From the NCBI RefSeq assembly GCF_038396675.1, contig NC_088921.1, forward strand, positions 33,444,501 through 33,508,500: a stretch of 64,000 bases of DNA. Direction: 5' to 3'. The number at the start of each line of letters is the position of its first letter. Positions within the stretch are counted from its first letter, which is position 1. This document shows positions 1 to 18,959 of the stretch, piece after piece. Below the pieces are notes generated by a model. That model did no database searches. It saw only the letters and a list, made by a program, of their open reading frames with translations, and had not been told where the DNA came from. This stretch comes from Hydra vulgaris. Its lineage: Eukaryota; Cnidaria; Hydrozoa; Anthoathecata; Hydridae. Made by a program: the position numbers and the translations under genes.

Positions 1-1060
1 AAAGGTTAGAATGTTAAGTTTTTTGAGGACTTCGATGTATCCGATTTTATTGGTTGGAAGTTTATTATTCTAATGGGTTGACGCAACTTGATAATGTGAT
101 TGTTTCCAGCCCCCAACATTCAAAACAATAGCTAAAATGAGATGAAAATTATGGATAGTAAGTATTTTTAAGTGTAACTTTATCAACATAATGACGAATT
201 ATTAAAAGCATACCGTTAGCTCGAGATCGCAGTCAATAACACACTTATATATTTAATAACTCTCTAAGGCCGTTTTTATTATTAATTTTGATATTTATTT
301 CAACATTTTTTCAACATTTCAGTTTTTCGGTGTTATAACATATTAGGCTAGTATTTAACCAGTGAACTATGCATTTTAGATTTTTTCATAAAGAATGATA
401 CAATTTGTTGATATGTAGGGGAGAGTGGGGTAATGGCGAACGCGGGGTAACTCCGGACATGGTCAAAACAACACTATAGAAAAGTAAACTTGACAATTTC
501 TTTTTACCTGCTGAGAGGGGATCCCATGGGCAGTTCCAGACGTGCATTAGTGTATTGAAGCTGCGATTGTTGTTTACTATAATTTGATTTTAACATTTTC
601 TGATAACTTTATGCATTTTTTTTTCTTGAGTAACTTTCTACTGCAGCTTCTATGGATATAAAACCTCTCCTTTTTTTGTTGTAGTTGCATAGTATAATTT
701 TTGCACTTAGTTATTACAGTTAGCATTTTATTCCTTACTTACCCAACAGTGTTTTTGATTGCCCGGTGAATGCCAAATTTGATTTTGTTTAACATGAAAT
801 CATGTTAAAAAATAAATAAAAACAAAAAATACCATTGCAAGATGATTTAGTAAAAGGAAGCAATTAAATAAAATTACAATTTATAAAGTTACATTCATTA
901 CCTTAAACCACAAAAAAATTTTTTTTGCTGTAAAGCTTGTTATGCCACAATAAAATATAAGGTGCTTTTGCTTGTTTGTAAATAGTCTAAAGTTTTTTAT
1001 TAATAATATAGTAATATTTTAATAAAAAAGTTTCTGTGTATTAAATGAATATTAGGTTTA
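1..1060. other. AT-rich non-coding DNA, nothing recognised
   Basis: No exon, RNA gene or coding ORF was recognised here. The only distinct structure is the G-rich stretch near 418-470, listed separately. Confidence 0.6.
418..470. repeat. Orphan G-rich transposon-end-like motif
   Basis: The stretch beginning GGGGAGAGTGGGGTAA resembles other 'GGGGTAA'-type ends in the window (36063, 39266, 63295). Those flank or abut pogo-like coding remnants. No matching inverted partner is visible nearby, so this is probably a solitary decayed end. Confidence 0.35.
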
Positions 1061-1061
1061 A

Positions 1062-2330
1062 AATCAAAAAATTTATTATTATACTTAATCATATATATAT
1101 AAATATAATCATCTAAATAATTTACTGCAAGATTAATTATAAATTGATTAAATCAAACTTCATTTCAATTCTGTAAAAATTTTCCCTTAAATTGAATTAT
1201 TCAAACAAACTTTTCATAACTAAGTTGTATACAGTTTACTAAACTGTTTAGTGATGCAAAAACGTTTGTCTAGTTTGTCTCAAAAAATAAAAGTCGAACC
1301 TTTTATAAAACGTATATATATGTTATATAGATAACATCATCATCAAGCTTAACATTCTTTTCTTTAGACTAAAGAAAAGAATTTTAGGCTTGGTATCTGA
1401 TGATGCTAAGATTTCAATTTTAACAAATCATTTCTTAATTTCTTTTGTGATACCAAGGTTTAGTAGCACAAAAGAAATGGATGCAACTGTGATTAAAAAC
1501 TACGTTAATAGTCCTCATTTGTATGGAATATCAAAAAGTCCCGCACGTCCATTCACATTAAGTGACAGTGATAGACGAAGGTTGATGAGAAAAGCTTCAA
1601 ATTCTTTATTAACTGCACGTCAAATTACTGCGGAAGCAGGTGTGACTGCTAATTTACGTACAGTTTAGCGAGTTATTCATAATGCTTTTTACCTTTCGCG
1701 CAAAATACTTCAGCGAAGACCACCTTTGACAACAAATCACATAAACAATCGAATAACTTTTGCAAAGGACCAGGTAACATGGAAGGAAGAGTGGCAACAA
1801 GTAGTATTTTCTAACGAAAAACGATTTTGTCTTGATGAGCCGGATATATGGAATTATTATTTTCACGATTTGCGTTGGTGTATGCTTGGGCACAGCTGTC
1901 ACATGTAGCGTTTGAAGGTGGTAAACAATATAGTTCACTAGCTGACTTGAAATCATCCATCGCATTTGCATGGGATGCAATTGACATTTCGTACATAAAA
2001 AAGTTGTATGATTCTTTACCTTCTAGAATGATTAAAGTGAATTAAAAAATGGTAAAAGTACCCACTATTGATTGTTTAAAGCTGAGACGTCTTTTTATAT
2101 AAATGACAATTTATATGAATTTTTTCCAAAAGTGTCTTATAATTTTGTCGCACTAAAGTTTTTTTTTTAATAAAATGCGAGTTAGGTTTAAAATAGACTT
2201 TTTTTAAATGTTGTTTAGTCTTGTAATCCATTTGCTCTCATTTACTATAAAAATTAGTTTTTAAATATAAATGTATAGTAGAGTTTTATAAATATTTTGG
2301 GGTGTCTTATCATTATGTCGCGCAGTGTAG
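1062..2330 (+). mobile_element. Decayed Tc1-like transposon (copy 1)
   Basis: A Tc1-type transposase remnant (1530-2043) is followed by two direct repeats of a terminal motif: GTGTCTTATAATTTTGTCGC near 2133 and GTGTCTTATCATTATGTCGC near 2304. Paired inner and outer repeats at one end are the IR/DR arrangement known from some Tc1 elements. A related 5' segment without transposase lies at about 53521-53850. The left terminal repeat was not found, so the left edge is only the start of the homology with that copy. Confidence 0.65.
1530..2043 (+). pseudogene. Tc1-type transposase remnant
   Basis: The frame encodes a helix-turn-helix segment (RRRLMRKASNSLLTARQIT), then an in-frame TAG at 1666, then a segment matching the region before and at the first catalytic Asp of Tc1 transposases (WQQVVFSNEKRFCLDEPD). 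In this copy the motif reads SNE, so the usual Asp of the SDE motif is replaced. The reading then jumps to a C-terminal piece (YIKKLYDSLPSRMIKV) typical of the family end. The middle, with the second Asp and the Glu, is missing. This is a dead copy. Assignment to the family rests on motif order, not on a search. Confidence 0.75.
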
Positions 2331-2714
2331 AAGTAAAGCGGTGTGTCATTAATCCATTTTTTTTATCCATTTGGCATCGGAATGTAAAAGAAAATCAAGA
2401 TTAAGCGTGTCATCCTAATATTTTTTCAAAAGTTTAAAAAAGATTGAGTGCCTTTTTGAGCTTTTTTTTTTAGATTTTTGTTTAAATTTTTTTATATATT
2501 TTTTTTATATTTTTATTTTAAATTTAGTCAGCATTATCATGGAAGTATTAGAGATGGAAATGTAACGCTATTGGAATTCCTTAAACCATGCGTGAAATCT
2601 TTTGTTCACGATAGAAAGTCATAAATACGATAGAAAGTCATAAATAGTTTCACTTATGTCGAATAATGTGTAAGCACTAAACTCGCTAACTCAATTAATT
2701 TCGAGAAATTCTTT
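2331..2714. other. AT-rich spacer
   Basis: T-rich low-complexity sequence with no gene or repeat that I can name. Confidence 0.5.
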
Positions 2715-2886
2715 ATAAAGGTAGAGTTTCCACTTATCCGTTTTTCTACGGAAACGGGATGAGAAAGGGAATAATAATCAAGTGAGCATGCGTAGTTTGT
2801 GGACAAATTAAACCTTATACTACACATGCCCACGTGACTATTTTTTCCTTTCCGTGAAAAAAATGATGAGTGGAAACTCACCTTAA
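2715..2886. mobile_element. Small MITE, about 170 bp
   Basis: The left end AAGGTAGAGTTTCCACTTAT and the inverted right end (reverse complement TTAAGGTGAGTTTCCACTCA) pair over roughly 35 bp with a few mismatches. There is no coding potential inside. Size and long terminal pairing fit a miniature inverted-repeat element; the superfamily is not clear. Confidence 0.6.
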
Positions 2887-4560
2887 GACTTTGAGGATCA
2901 CGTCACACATGCTTATATTGTGTTTTGATCTTAAAGAAAATAAATATAATAATTAAAATAATAATATTTGTTTTATGCATTAAGTTTACCGTTTGGCTTT
3001 CGTCACGCATATATTAAATAAATTAAAACTAAGGGTTCTGGGATCGGAATGCGGACAAACACCTCAAAAATGTATAACAGCAACAATATAAGTTATTCAG
3101 TTTTCAATACAAAATCTCAATAACTTTTTGAATTCTTGCTTAGTGTTTGTGAATTTTTAAGAGCTGATTACAACGAAAGCTTTCGTTTTGATCAGTTAGT
3201 TTAAATTTGACATTTTAAAGCCCAACTTCTCCAAGTTTTTATTTTTATCAGTAGATAGTTTTCTTTGGCAATAAGTGAAATTTAATAAACGAATGAATTT
3301 AATAAATCTTAATACGCTCAGGGTTATATTTTCCAAAAATTATCTAATTACCCCTCCTTAGTATTAAGCACCTGAAAGTAAACGCTTTAACAAAAAGTAT
3401 TCGACATGGTCAGAGTAATATTAACAAGCACTCTAAACATTGACAGTTAAATTATATTTTTCAAAAGAAAATATTGAAAATTTATTTAGTTAATACGTTT
3501 ATAAATTTATTTTAAAAGTTGCAACCGTAAAATAAGTACATATTTACAAAAATGTTTAAGAATATGTTTTAATCCATAATTTTTAAGAAAGCTTAAATTT
3601 TAACTCAAAAAGAAAAATTTGTTCAAAATGGTTTTTATTCCTTTTAAATTTACTTTTTCTTGTATAAGTACTGTATAAGAATGACATAAAGGAATCTTTA
3701 CATACACATAGACAAAAAATTGCAATTAGCGAAAAAAATAAAAAATTTTACAAAGATAGTCAAGCGCACAAGCATTGTTAAAAGTTTACAAATTATGAAG
3801 TAACATAAACTAATTTAGATGCTAGTGCCAATAAATAAAGCATTACTCGTGCTTTGTAGCTAAATATATATGTTCATTGAGTCGTTCAAAATAAACTCGT
3901 GCTTTGTAACTCTTTTTGATTGATGGCCTCTTCTTTTGTAAACTTTCACACACTTAAAATAGTGCAGTATAAATAATTTTTTGTTTATGTAAAAGCAAGT
4001 ATTTTTAAACTAAACTATCTTGAAAGTTAATAAACTCCAAAATTGCACACTTCTGAAATAAAGCCACATCATCAACGTTACACTGATATAAAATTTGAAA
4101 CATGCTCATGCTTTTTTAAAAATAAGTATTTTAAAATAAGTAATAAGACTTTGTTTTAACTCTCACACTCCTTGATTCTGTATTTATATCAGAACTAATG
4201 AAGAGTTTACAAATTTCTTTGTTAAGATGATTATACATATTATTTGCATCTATGTTAATATTATTTTCATTATTTTCGACAAGAAAATCTACAAGGTTGA
4301 ATAAAGTAATAAATAATAATTTATTACTTTATTCAAATAAAATAAACAAATGATTTATATAGCTTCTTATCTCTAAATTAAAGATAAGATTAAATTGTCT
4401 TGAGTAATTTTTAGTCTAATATTGTTATATCAATAAAAAACAATTAAAAACTGACAAATTAAATTATTTAGCCAATGAAAAATTATTTTTCATTGGCTAA
4501 ATAACTAAATTAGACTTAAATGCGTTTTCAAGATTCATTTCCTTACAACAAACAATAAAC
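2887..4560. other. AT-rich DNA with two short palindromes
   Basis: No gene was recognised. Two clean hairpin-forming palindromes stand out. One at 4299-4334 is built on AATAAAGTAATAAAT. One at 4464-4504 is built on TTTAGCCAATGAAAA. Confidence 0.55.
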
Positions 4561-4574
4561 GAGTTTTGGACGCG

Positions 4575-4918
4575 CCATTTTAATTATGGAAGTTAAAAAA
4601 GCTCTTTTCGCGGTATCATTAGAAGTTTATTTAAAACATCAGCAATTTTCCTAAATGCCAACAAATCAATAGACTTTGATGTTTTAGAAATTATTGATGG
4701 CCACATTGACATATTTAAAAATTACGAGTTGCTTGTCTCTCGATATGAAAGTCCTGCTGCAAGAACTTTTTTCGTAAGTTTTATAAACAGTTTAAACTCA
4801 TTTTGTAAACGCTAATATGATTGTGTAATAGTAGTATTCATCTTTGTTATAATCAAGAAGTTTAATAACTAAATATCAATTTTTTTATTTTAGATGCAAT
4901 TTGGCTTAATTTAGTTAC
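4575..4918 (+). other. Possible decayed exon pair, unrecognised
   Basis: After a short opening frame (about 4588-4653) that ends in a stop, a second frame runs about 4635-4771 and encodes an acidic, non-repetitive peptide containing FDVLEIIDGHIDIFKNYELL. It ends at a plausible donor (C|GTAAGT, 4772). A plausible acceptor (TTATTTTAG) precedes 4894, after which only about six codons remain before TAG. The frames do not join without a shift near 4640. I do not recognise the family. It may be a host exon remnant, a transposon remnant or chance. Confidence 0.25.
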
Positions 4919-4919
4919 A

Positions 4920-5640
4920 TTTGTTAAAGAAAATTGGTGGAACAGGGCTAGTAAAAACCAGAGCATATGTTATGTCGCGACGTTACTAATTTATTAATGT
5001 CAAAAATAAACATGGATAGTTCAGGAAATTTCGGAAAATTTTCATTCGGAAAGTCCTCTATATGTAAAGTTGTTCTGTGTAATTCCAACTTTGATTTATG
5101 AATGTACATTTAAAATGCTAACTCTTTTGCCCTATTTTTTGCGGTTACAAATCAGGTTACAAAATCAGGCGATCAGGATACGAATGTAGAAGATTATGTT
5201 GCACAAGAACAAGTGCATGAAAAACAAGCGGTAGATGGTATACTAGGAAGATTTTTGATAATTCATAAACCAGAGAAAACAGTGATACAAAATATTTATT
5301 TATTTGAGTTTATAAATTTTATTAGTAATCTTTGACTTAATCTTAATGTAAACTTTAATTTTCTGCGAATGAGATTAAATTTAAAAAATATTTGGTAGAA
5401 ATTGTTACTATAAAGTTTACACTGCAAAAAGATTGATCATTTAATTTTTCTTAATTATCAAAGCATAAACAAGTATAGCGCACGAACATTTTTTCTCTAA
5501 ATCCCCACTACATGAAAACGTTTTATATATGCTTATAACTTTATAAACAGTTTTATAATATAAAAGTATAGTATAAGTAGTATAGCATAAAAGTTTATAA
5601 ACATATTGAAATAGTTATAAAAAATATAAAAAGTAAGACC
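4920..5640. other. AT-rich DNA, nothing recognised
   Basis: No exon-like or repeat structure could be supported in this stretch. Confidence 0.5.
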
Positions 5641-5779
5641 AGATCTTTTATAGCTATATCTTATTTACCAGTTTTAAGACCTATTTAGGTCTTATTACTT
5701 ATATAAAGTTAAAAAGTTATAACGCAAATTTAATTTATGTAAGTTATAAAGCTTAAATAAATTCAAATTATGCTAACTT

Positions 5780-6347
5780 AATCAAAGAAACTATTAGACA
5801 AAGTCAAATAGTTCAATATACATTTACTTAGACTAAATCATTACGCTTTATATACGTTAATTAGACTAGATTTAAACGTAAACTAGATAAAATCTAAACG
5901 CTTTATATACGTATAATAATCCTATCATAGACGTCTAAAATACGTTTTAATATACACGTTTTATGAATATATACGTTTGAATATAGACGTTTGTTCTAAA
6001 CGTTGATCTGGATTTCATTCTAAACGGATAATCGACCAAATTTGAACGTTTTGTCAAAACGTTGTTTTGATGTTTAAAAGACATTTGTGTGTTTACTGGG
6101 CATTTTAAACCTATAAATGTTTACGTTTAATTAAGGTCGATTAAAGGTTTACAATATTGAATAATGTAAGTCGATATTCTAAACGTTAGATCGACGCTAA
6201 GTAAACGTCTATATAAAAAAAGTTTGAAATATATATTTCAAGTTAAATGTCGATTTTTAGTCAAAATGGGTAGCTAAACGTTTTATCCATTTTTCGAACA
6301 ATTTCGACTAAATATTGACCAATTGTGAACCAATCTGTGTTTACTGG
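5780..6347. repeat. AACGTTT-rich repeat region with duplicated terminus
   Basis: Motifs of the type TAAACGTTT, ACGTTTTAT and AAACGCTTTATA recur in both orientations over about 550 bp. The end motif TGTGTTTACTGGG appears twice (near 6095 and 6333), as if two copies of one repeat terminus were present. No left partner (CCCAGTAAACACA) was found. Probably the end of a non-autonomous DNA element. Confidence 0.4.
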
Positions 6348-6721
6348 GTTTTTTCCAAGTTTGTCATCGAATCTTCAGTTATTCCTATTTTTTTTTAAAT
6401 TATACCAGCTGGCAAACGTTTAAGGTGGCAAAATCCGATGAAAATAAGTCCTAATAACATTGTTTTATTGCACTTTTATACACATTTTCTTCAGAATTGG
6501 TTGTAAGTTTCATGGCATTTTGTTTTGTTTGTCCACATTCGATCCTAGAAAGCTTTGCAAAAAGTTTATCAAATTTATTTTTAGAACCGCAATAGTAACC
6601 TATTTACGAAGAAATATAATTTGTTTATAAATAATGTTTATTTGGAACTTTTTTTTATATATACATATAAAAAAAGTTCCAAAAGCGATTATGTATTTCT
6701 AAAAAAAGGAAGCTTTTATAA

Positions 6722-7011
<290 letters not shown>

Positions 7012-7067
7012 TGTCCGGAAAAAGTTTCCGGTCACTTAAAGTTTTAAAAGTTTTTTTATCTATAATA

Positions 7068-7505
7068 AATGATCCCAGTCGGCAAATTTAGTTGTAAATG
7101 CGCATTAGAAACTCGTTTAAATACGTATCGATGTGGTATGTATGTTAGCCATTTTATCGTGTCGAATACGCATTAGAAATACGCATTAGATGCGTATAAA
7201 GACAGGTATACAATACGACGCCTACTGAGTATCAAACTCGCATTTGAAACTCTTGTAAACACGTATAAAACACGATAACCAGAGAATATTCAATACGATA
7301 TATTCCTGGTATTACATGCGCATTTAAAACTTTCCAGAATACGCATTATTTACGAATATATGTTAGCCATTTTATCGTGTCAAACGCGCATTAAAAATAG
7401 ACATCAAATGCGTATAAAGACAAGTATACAATACGACGCCTACTGAGTATCAAACTCGCATTTAAACACGTATAAAACTTGATAACAAGAGAATATTCAG
7501 TACAA
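7068..7505. repeat. Two-copy tandem duplication, period 218 bp
   Basis: The block containing GTTAGCCATTTTATCGTGTC occurs at 7143 and again 218 bp later at 7361. The downstream blocks (AGTATACAATACGACGCC, ACTGAGTATCAAACTCGCAT) repeat in the same order. Within each unit the short motif ACGCATTA recurs several times. Copies differ by scattered substitutions and small indels, so the duplication is not recent. Confidence 0.75.
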
Positions 7506-11190
<3,685 letters not shown>

Positions 11191-11191
11191 G

Positions 11192-11241
11192 ATATTTGAT
11201 CAAAATCGGGTACGATATCGTATCCGATTTTGATCAAATAT
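11192..11241. repeat. 50-bp near-perfect palindrome
   Basis: Arms ATATTTGATCAAAATCGGG and CCGATTTTGATCAAATAT meet at TACGATATCGTA with a single mismatch and no spacer. The structure could extrude as a cruciform. No flanking gene explains it. Confidence 0.75.
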
Positions 11242-11549
11242 TAAATAATACGTATTTTTGATAAATAAGTGGTATTGAACTCGAATTCGAAACTTAAAAC
11301 TAAATGCGTATTTTTCTGGTATCAACGGCGGTATGTTATACGTGATCAATACTCCGAGTATTTACAATACTAGATATGCCGTTTGGGATATTAAATTTTA
11401 AAATTCTTTATAAGTCATAAATTAATTCGATTAAGATGTGCTGATGTTTTAAATAAACTTCTAATAATTGATATTAATTTTTAAAATTGTATATAAGCCA
11501 TAAAATAATTCAACTAAGATGTGCTAATGTATTTTGATTATTTTTAGAC

Positions 11550-12076
11550 TCAAATTTAAATTCAAAAACAAAGGCTGAAGACAAGTCAATTATACTCTCA
11601 CGTAAACGAAATAGACGATTAACAGCCCAAAAAGTAACATCTAACTTCAATGCTGCTTATTATAAAACTATTTCAGAAAGAACTGTAAGACGTCGCTTGA
11701 AAACTGTTAGCTTAAATGGTAGAGTAGCTGTTCGAAAACATTTTTTAAAACGAATAAATTAGAAAAAGAGGCTTCAATAGGCTCTAACACATTCAAATGG
11801 ACAGATATAGACTGGCGAAATGTATTGTGGACGGACAAATGCAAAATTCTTGTTTTTGGAACAAAGCGACGGATCTATTTGCGACGAACAGCTACTGAAA
11901 AATTTCATCCACAGAGTATACAGCCTAATGTCAAACATGAAGGATGGTTAGTAATAGTGTGGCGCTGTTTTCCTTTTAATCAGGTTGGTAATCTCGTGAA
12001 AATAAATGGAATTCTTGATAAGAACGGATATCATAAGACATTATGTAGACATGCCGTGCCTCGTGGAAAGCGTCTA
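11550..12076 (+). pseudogene. Tc1-type transposase remnant, cut at a (TA)n array
   Basis: A frame beginning near 11572 encodes a helix-turn-helix-like domain ([16 protein letters not shown]). A stop near 11758 and a frameshift near 11795 follow. The next frame carries the first catalytic motif [13 protein letters not shown] and the family segment [12 protein letters not shown], and continues through [13 protein letters not shown] and [10 protein letters not shown]. Homology stops exactly where a long (TA)n array begins (12078), just before the expected second Asp motif. The copy is therefore both mutated and truncated. Family assignment is by motif order. Confidence 0.75.
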
Positions 12077-12077
12077 A

Positions 12078-12932
<855 letters not shown>

Positions 12933-13092
12933 ATAAAAGCGTCATTTTTGATGCAAATTATATTATATTCACATCGAAATCAGTGCTTTTAAAAATCGTT
13001 CATGTGGTTTTGGTATTCTAAGAACTTACAATCATTTAAATTTCTCAAGATTATTCTGTTTAACATCAAAAAATTTAAAAAATTAAACTATA

Positions 13093-14198
13093 ATGGTTCG
13101 TCAAACTGATTCAAAAATTGAAAGCTTGGTTTTGCGTTTGCGCAAAGAAGAAAAATGGTCCATTGGGCAAATTGCAGCTCATGTGAAGATGTCAAAAGGT
13201 GGAATACATAAAATTATACACCGAGAAAAGAGCAAAAAGATCGTTAAGAAAGGTGGTCGTCCACGTATTACGGATAAGCGGTAATATTCCTTTAATTTTA
13301 TTTTTTTTAATATTTAATCTTAATAATATTAATGTTAATGTTAATTTTAATGTTTAACATTTTATTTTTTAGTACTGATCGAAAAATTGTGCGAAAATCT
13401 CTTGAGAATCCACATTTGACAGCCCCTGAAATTCGTCTGCAAACAGGCATGGAAAACGTAAGCACACGAACGATTCAAAGGCGTTTAAACGAAGGAGGTC
13501 TTTATGGGCGCAGATCTGCAAAGAAACCATTCCTTAAGCCCAGGCACGTCAAAGATCGCCTACAGTTCGCTAAAGATCACTTAAACTGGACGGTTGAAAA
13601 TTGGAAAACAGTTTTGTGGTCGGATAAAAGTAAATTTAACATGGTTTGCAGCGACGGTCGAGGTTATGTTAGGTGTCCAGTAGGTAAAAGATTTGCAAAA
13701 GAGTATACAATAGGAAAATTTGTAAAATTTGTAAAATTTGGGGGTGGCAATATAATGGTTTGGGGGTGTTTCTCCTGGGCTGGAATTGGTCCGTTGTACC
13801 GTGTAAACGGTATAATGGACCAACTACAGTACAGGGAAATATTATCTAATCAAATGTTGGCACACGCTTGAGAAAAAATGCCTCACAATTGGGTTTATCA
13901 ACATGATAATGACCCTAAACATACAGCTTTGACTGTAAAAAATTGGCTCATAAATAATAGCATAACGGTTTTGAAGTGGCCTGCCCAATCTCCCGACTTA
14001 AATCCAATCGAAAATTTATGGATTGAAGTTGAGCGACGCTTGGGAGGTCGCAAATTTCAAAAACCGGATGAACTTTTTCGAGCCGTACAGTATGAATGGG
14101 AGGCATTACCAAAACAGTTACTAGAAACTCTTGTAGAATCTATGCCAAGACGGTGCAAGGCCGTTATCGATTCTAAAGGCTATGCAACTAAATATTAA
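13093..14198 (+). pseudogene. Tc1-type DD34E transposase, one intron, one nonsense codon
   Basis: Cut-and-paste transposase. Exon 1 (13093-13280) encodes the N-terminal helix-turn-helix (WSIGQIAAHVKMSKGGIHKI). A 92-bp intron (GT at 13281, AG at 13371-13372) joins it in frame to exon 2. Exon 2 carries a second DNA-binding segment (TRTIQRRLNEGGL) and the catalytic motifs VLWSDKSKF (Asp codon 13623), YQHDNDPKHT (Asp 13905) and SPDLNPIENLW (Glu 14010). There are 34 residues between the last two. It ends with the typical RCKAVIDSKGYATKY. One in-frame TGA at 13869-13871 interrupts it, where related copies read a Trp. A 9-bp tandem duplication gives FVKFVKF before GGGNIMVWG. Otherwise the frame is open, so the copy is young. 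The intron is unusual for Tc1 genes but is supported by frame and motif continuity. Confidence 0.9.
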
Positions 14199-14259
14199 TG
14201 TTTTTTTTTTTTTAGAATCAATTACTTGTTGATGTTAGTAAAATTATTCTTTTACGTTT

Positions 14260-15467
<1,208 letters not shown>

Positions 15468-15975
15468 GCTACCTCCGCAACATGTCTCTATCCCAGTGTT
15501 TATATATATTATATAAACTAAAATACTAATTTTTTATATATCATATAAAAAATTAGTATTTTAATTACTTAGTTAATTATACGTATTTGATTCATAAAAC
15601 GTAATTAAATATATTTATTATGCTGCGTTTCGTAAGTTTTTTTCCATTACAGGAAAAGGGATCTCAGAATGTTAGGTATTTTTTAAGATCCTGCTAAGCT
15701 CCAAATATTTGAGCATATACTTTGTTTTCACTTTTATTAGTTAAAGTAATACTCCGGCTAGATTGCAAAAATGTTTTAATAATTTTATACTATAGTTTTC
15801 ATATGTCTTAAGATAAAAATTTAGAACATTGTTTTTTCATTAGGAACTTCAGAATGTCAGGTTAAATAGTAGGTAGTATTGTTGCCAATATTGCTTAGGG
15901 AATCATGAATTTCTGCATAAGTTATTTATTTTCCATGCTGAATATATTTTTAAATATTTGGTTCACTTATCTTTT

Positions 15976-16029
15976 ATACTTTTTACATTCCACCACACAA
16001 TGCTAGGTTAAGGGACCTCAGAACGCTAG
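15976..16029. repeat. Left 54-bp direct repeat flanking an inserted module
   Basis: The 54-bp segment starting ATACTTTTTACATTCCACCA recurs at 16963-17016 with one mismatch. The two copies bracket a module that also exists elsewhere (19804-20661) without them. Confidence 0.8.
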
Positions 16030-16118
16030 AAAATTACTTGACAATATTTTTTACAATATTGTATTTTTTACAATATTGTAAGTTTACTAGAAGTAAAAAA
16101 ATGTATATAAATATATTA

Positions 16119-16848
<730 letters not shown>

Positions 16849-16962
16849 CAGTATGTTATTTTGGAATGATTTGCTTGGAATATTGAAGTAAAAATGTATA
16901 CCAAAAAAGACGTCTTTTGAACGTTCAAAAGACATCTTTTTAGGAATTAAATGACAATCAAA

Positions 16963-17016
16963 ATACTTTTTACATTTCACCACACAATGCTAGGTTAAGG
17001 GACCTCAGAACGCTAG
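16963..17016. repeat. Right 54-bp direct repeat
   Basis: Second copy of the segment at 15976-16029. Confidence 0.8.
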
Positions 17017-17269
17017 GAAAATGAAAGTTAATTAAAAAAAAAAAGAAAAATTATTTGCATTTAATTTCATCTCGACGTTATGAAATGAATATTCTGCTTA
17101 TAGTTTCGACACGAAACCTCATTCAAAACACACTTTAGTGTGTTTGCTTTGTTTGCTTTTTACGAGCTGAGCTGTGTATTCATGAAAATATCGAAAAGGA
17201 TCAAATATCAACAGCAGTAACAGTTTCATCTCCAAAAGATGTTCGCTGTGGCTCAGCAAAATATTGAAA

Positions 17270-17763
17270 AAATAAATACGAAAGTGCCATTGAAGTTTAT
17301 CAAACAATATCTGATAAATCAATATCACTGGAAGAAATACCTAACTTGTTGCCTGTAACCAAAGTAACACCTAAATTGAAAAAAGAAAATGTTAAAGTTA
17401 ACTAGGTTCACTGCTCAATGTAGGGGAAAAAAAATATTGGAAACGGTTTCTTTATTCAAGGAAGACAAAACCAAAAAGGAGAAAGCAAATAAAAAAAGGA
17501 AATCTAAGCTACAACAACAAATTGAGGCATTCTTTGAATGTAAGGAAAAGTGTACATGTGGAAAGAATGTTTGCGCAGCAATAAAACTTCGAGAATGCTC
17601 GTGTTGCCATAATGTTTTGAAATCTACAGTAAAGCATCATGCCAAGATAAAACAGGCTTAAATCCGAATATGATCAAACCCTTTTGTAAAATATTCGGTT
17701 TTTGTGAAAAATGTCTTCAGTTTGAGTCTGATGAAGATAACATTGAAAATTCCTATAACTGAT
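17270..17763 (+). pseudogene. Remnant ORF with Cys-rich module, unrecognised family
   Basis: A frame around 17270-17404 (AIEVYQTISDKSISLEEIPN) ends in TAG. The next ORF (17389-17661, 90 aa) overlaps it in another frame. The second half of that ORF carries a dense Cys pattern, CKEKCTCGKNVC then ECSCCHNVLKS, which looks like a zinc-binding module. A last acidic segment continues to a stop near 17761. The coding pieces sit in the middle of the TIR element 15650-18440 and are probably the end of its transposase or an accessory protein. I do not recognise the family. Confidence 0.4.
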
Positions 17764-18440
17764 TTTATCTAGAATACAACCTAGCGTTCTCTATTCGCCT
17801 CTTTTTGAATTAAAGTTTACCTTGATCTTATTTTTATATTTTTGTTCATTACATTTTTTTTAAGTTGGTTAATGTTATAAAAAAAAAGATAAAAAAATAA
17901 TAACTTAATTTTGTTATATAGTTTTGATTTGGTACATCAAAACGTTAGGTGCGGCATTTCAAAATGCTAGATATTTAAAAAAGCGATTTTAAGAAAATTG
18001 GATTTATTCTGCGCACGCATCTTTTTAGCACTGTTTTTGGAGTCTTAAGGCAACATTTCTGATAAGGTTCTGCAAACTTATTTTCAGAAGGGATTGAAAT
18101 ATTTAAAATTATTAAAAAAAATAAGTTGATTGCTTATAGACTATTTTCAACGTCTTCGTAATTTAGATTATTTTGTAAGGATTATATGTAATATTTTTGT
18201 TTATGACTTTATATTCATTAATCATTATATACTTTAATCAGATTATTATATTCTTTTATCAGATTATTTTATTATTTAATTCAGATTTTTATATTCTTTT
18301 ATCAGATTATAATAACATTATATTCTTTAATCAGATTATCCAACGCTTTTAGAATTTAATTAAAAAAATAGAGTTCTATGTTGGTTTAATTCAAACATGA
18401 CATTCTGAGTTCCCAATACATTCTGAGGTCCTTTTACCTG

Positions 18441-18957
18441 TAAGCACTGTTTCGCAAGTTGCGATGCGAATGAGTTTCGTTTCAAAAGAAATTTGGTTTT
18501 TTATCATTATTTTTAAAAAAAAAACCCTAAAATGTTCATATGTTGCAATACTGAAAATAAAATTTTATTATAAACATTTTGCTACAAAAAAATTTAATTT
18601 TTTACAATTATATCCGTATGGCCAACAAAATTTTTTTACAGACTTCAAAACGTCGTTTAGCGAAAGAGCTCATTTCGCAAGTGCGACTTCCGTAAACGCT
18701 ATTTTCGTATGAAGCAAAATAGTTTTATTTCGTAATTAAACTTGCGAAAGGCTACATTTCTTAAGTAGCATTTGCGAAATGAACATCGACGGGTTTTTTT
18801 GTTTCGTAAAATTCGGTACGAAAAAAAAAATTCCTGATTCTCAATATCCTTTCGAAAGAATTTTTTTTTTCCGTAATTATACGAAATCTACCGGTTAACA
18901 ACTCTATTCCAACTAGTATTTTTTTTGTCTTAATGTGTATGTTATACCAACACCAGC
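18441..18957. repeat. TTTCGCAAGT-rich segment
   Basis: Motifs TTTCGCAAGT, TTGCGAAA and CTTGCGAAAG occur repeatedly in both orientations, as in 15040-15265. They flank the 15650-18440 element on both sides and may be part of a larger, older element. No supported gene. Confidence 0.4.
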
Positions 18958-18959
18958 AC

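Noticed and set aside
13581..13823. Minus-strand ORF opposite the Tc1 transposase
   Set aside because: Shadow frame; the plus strand carries the catalytic motifs.
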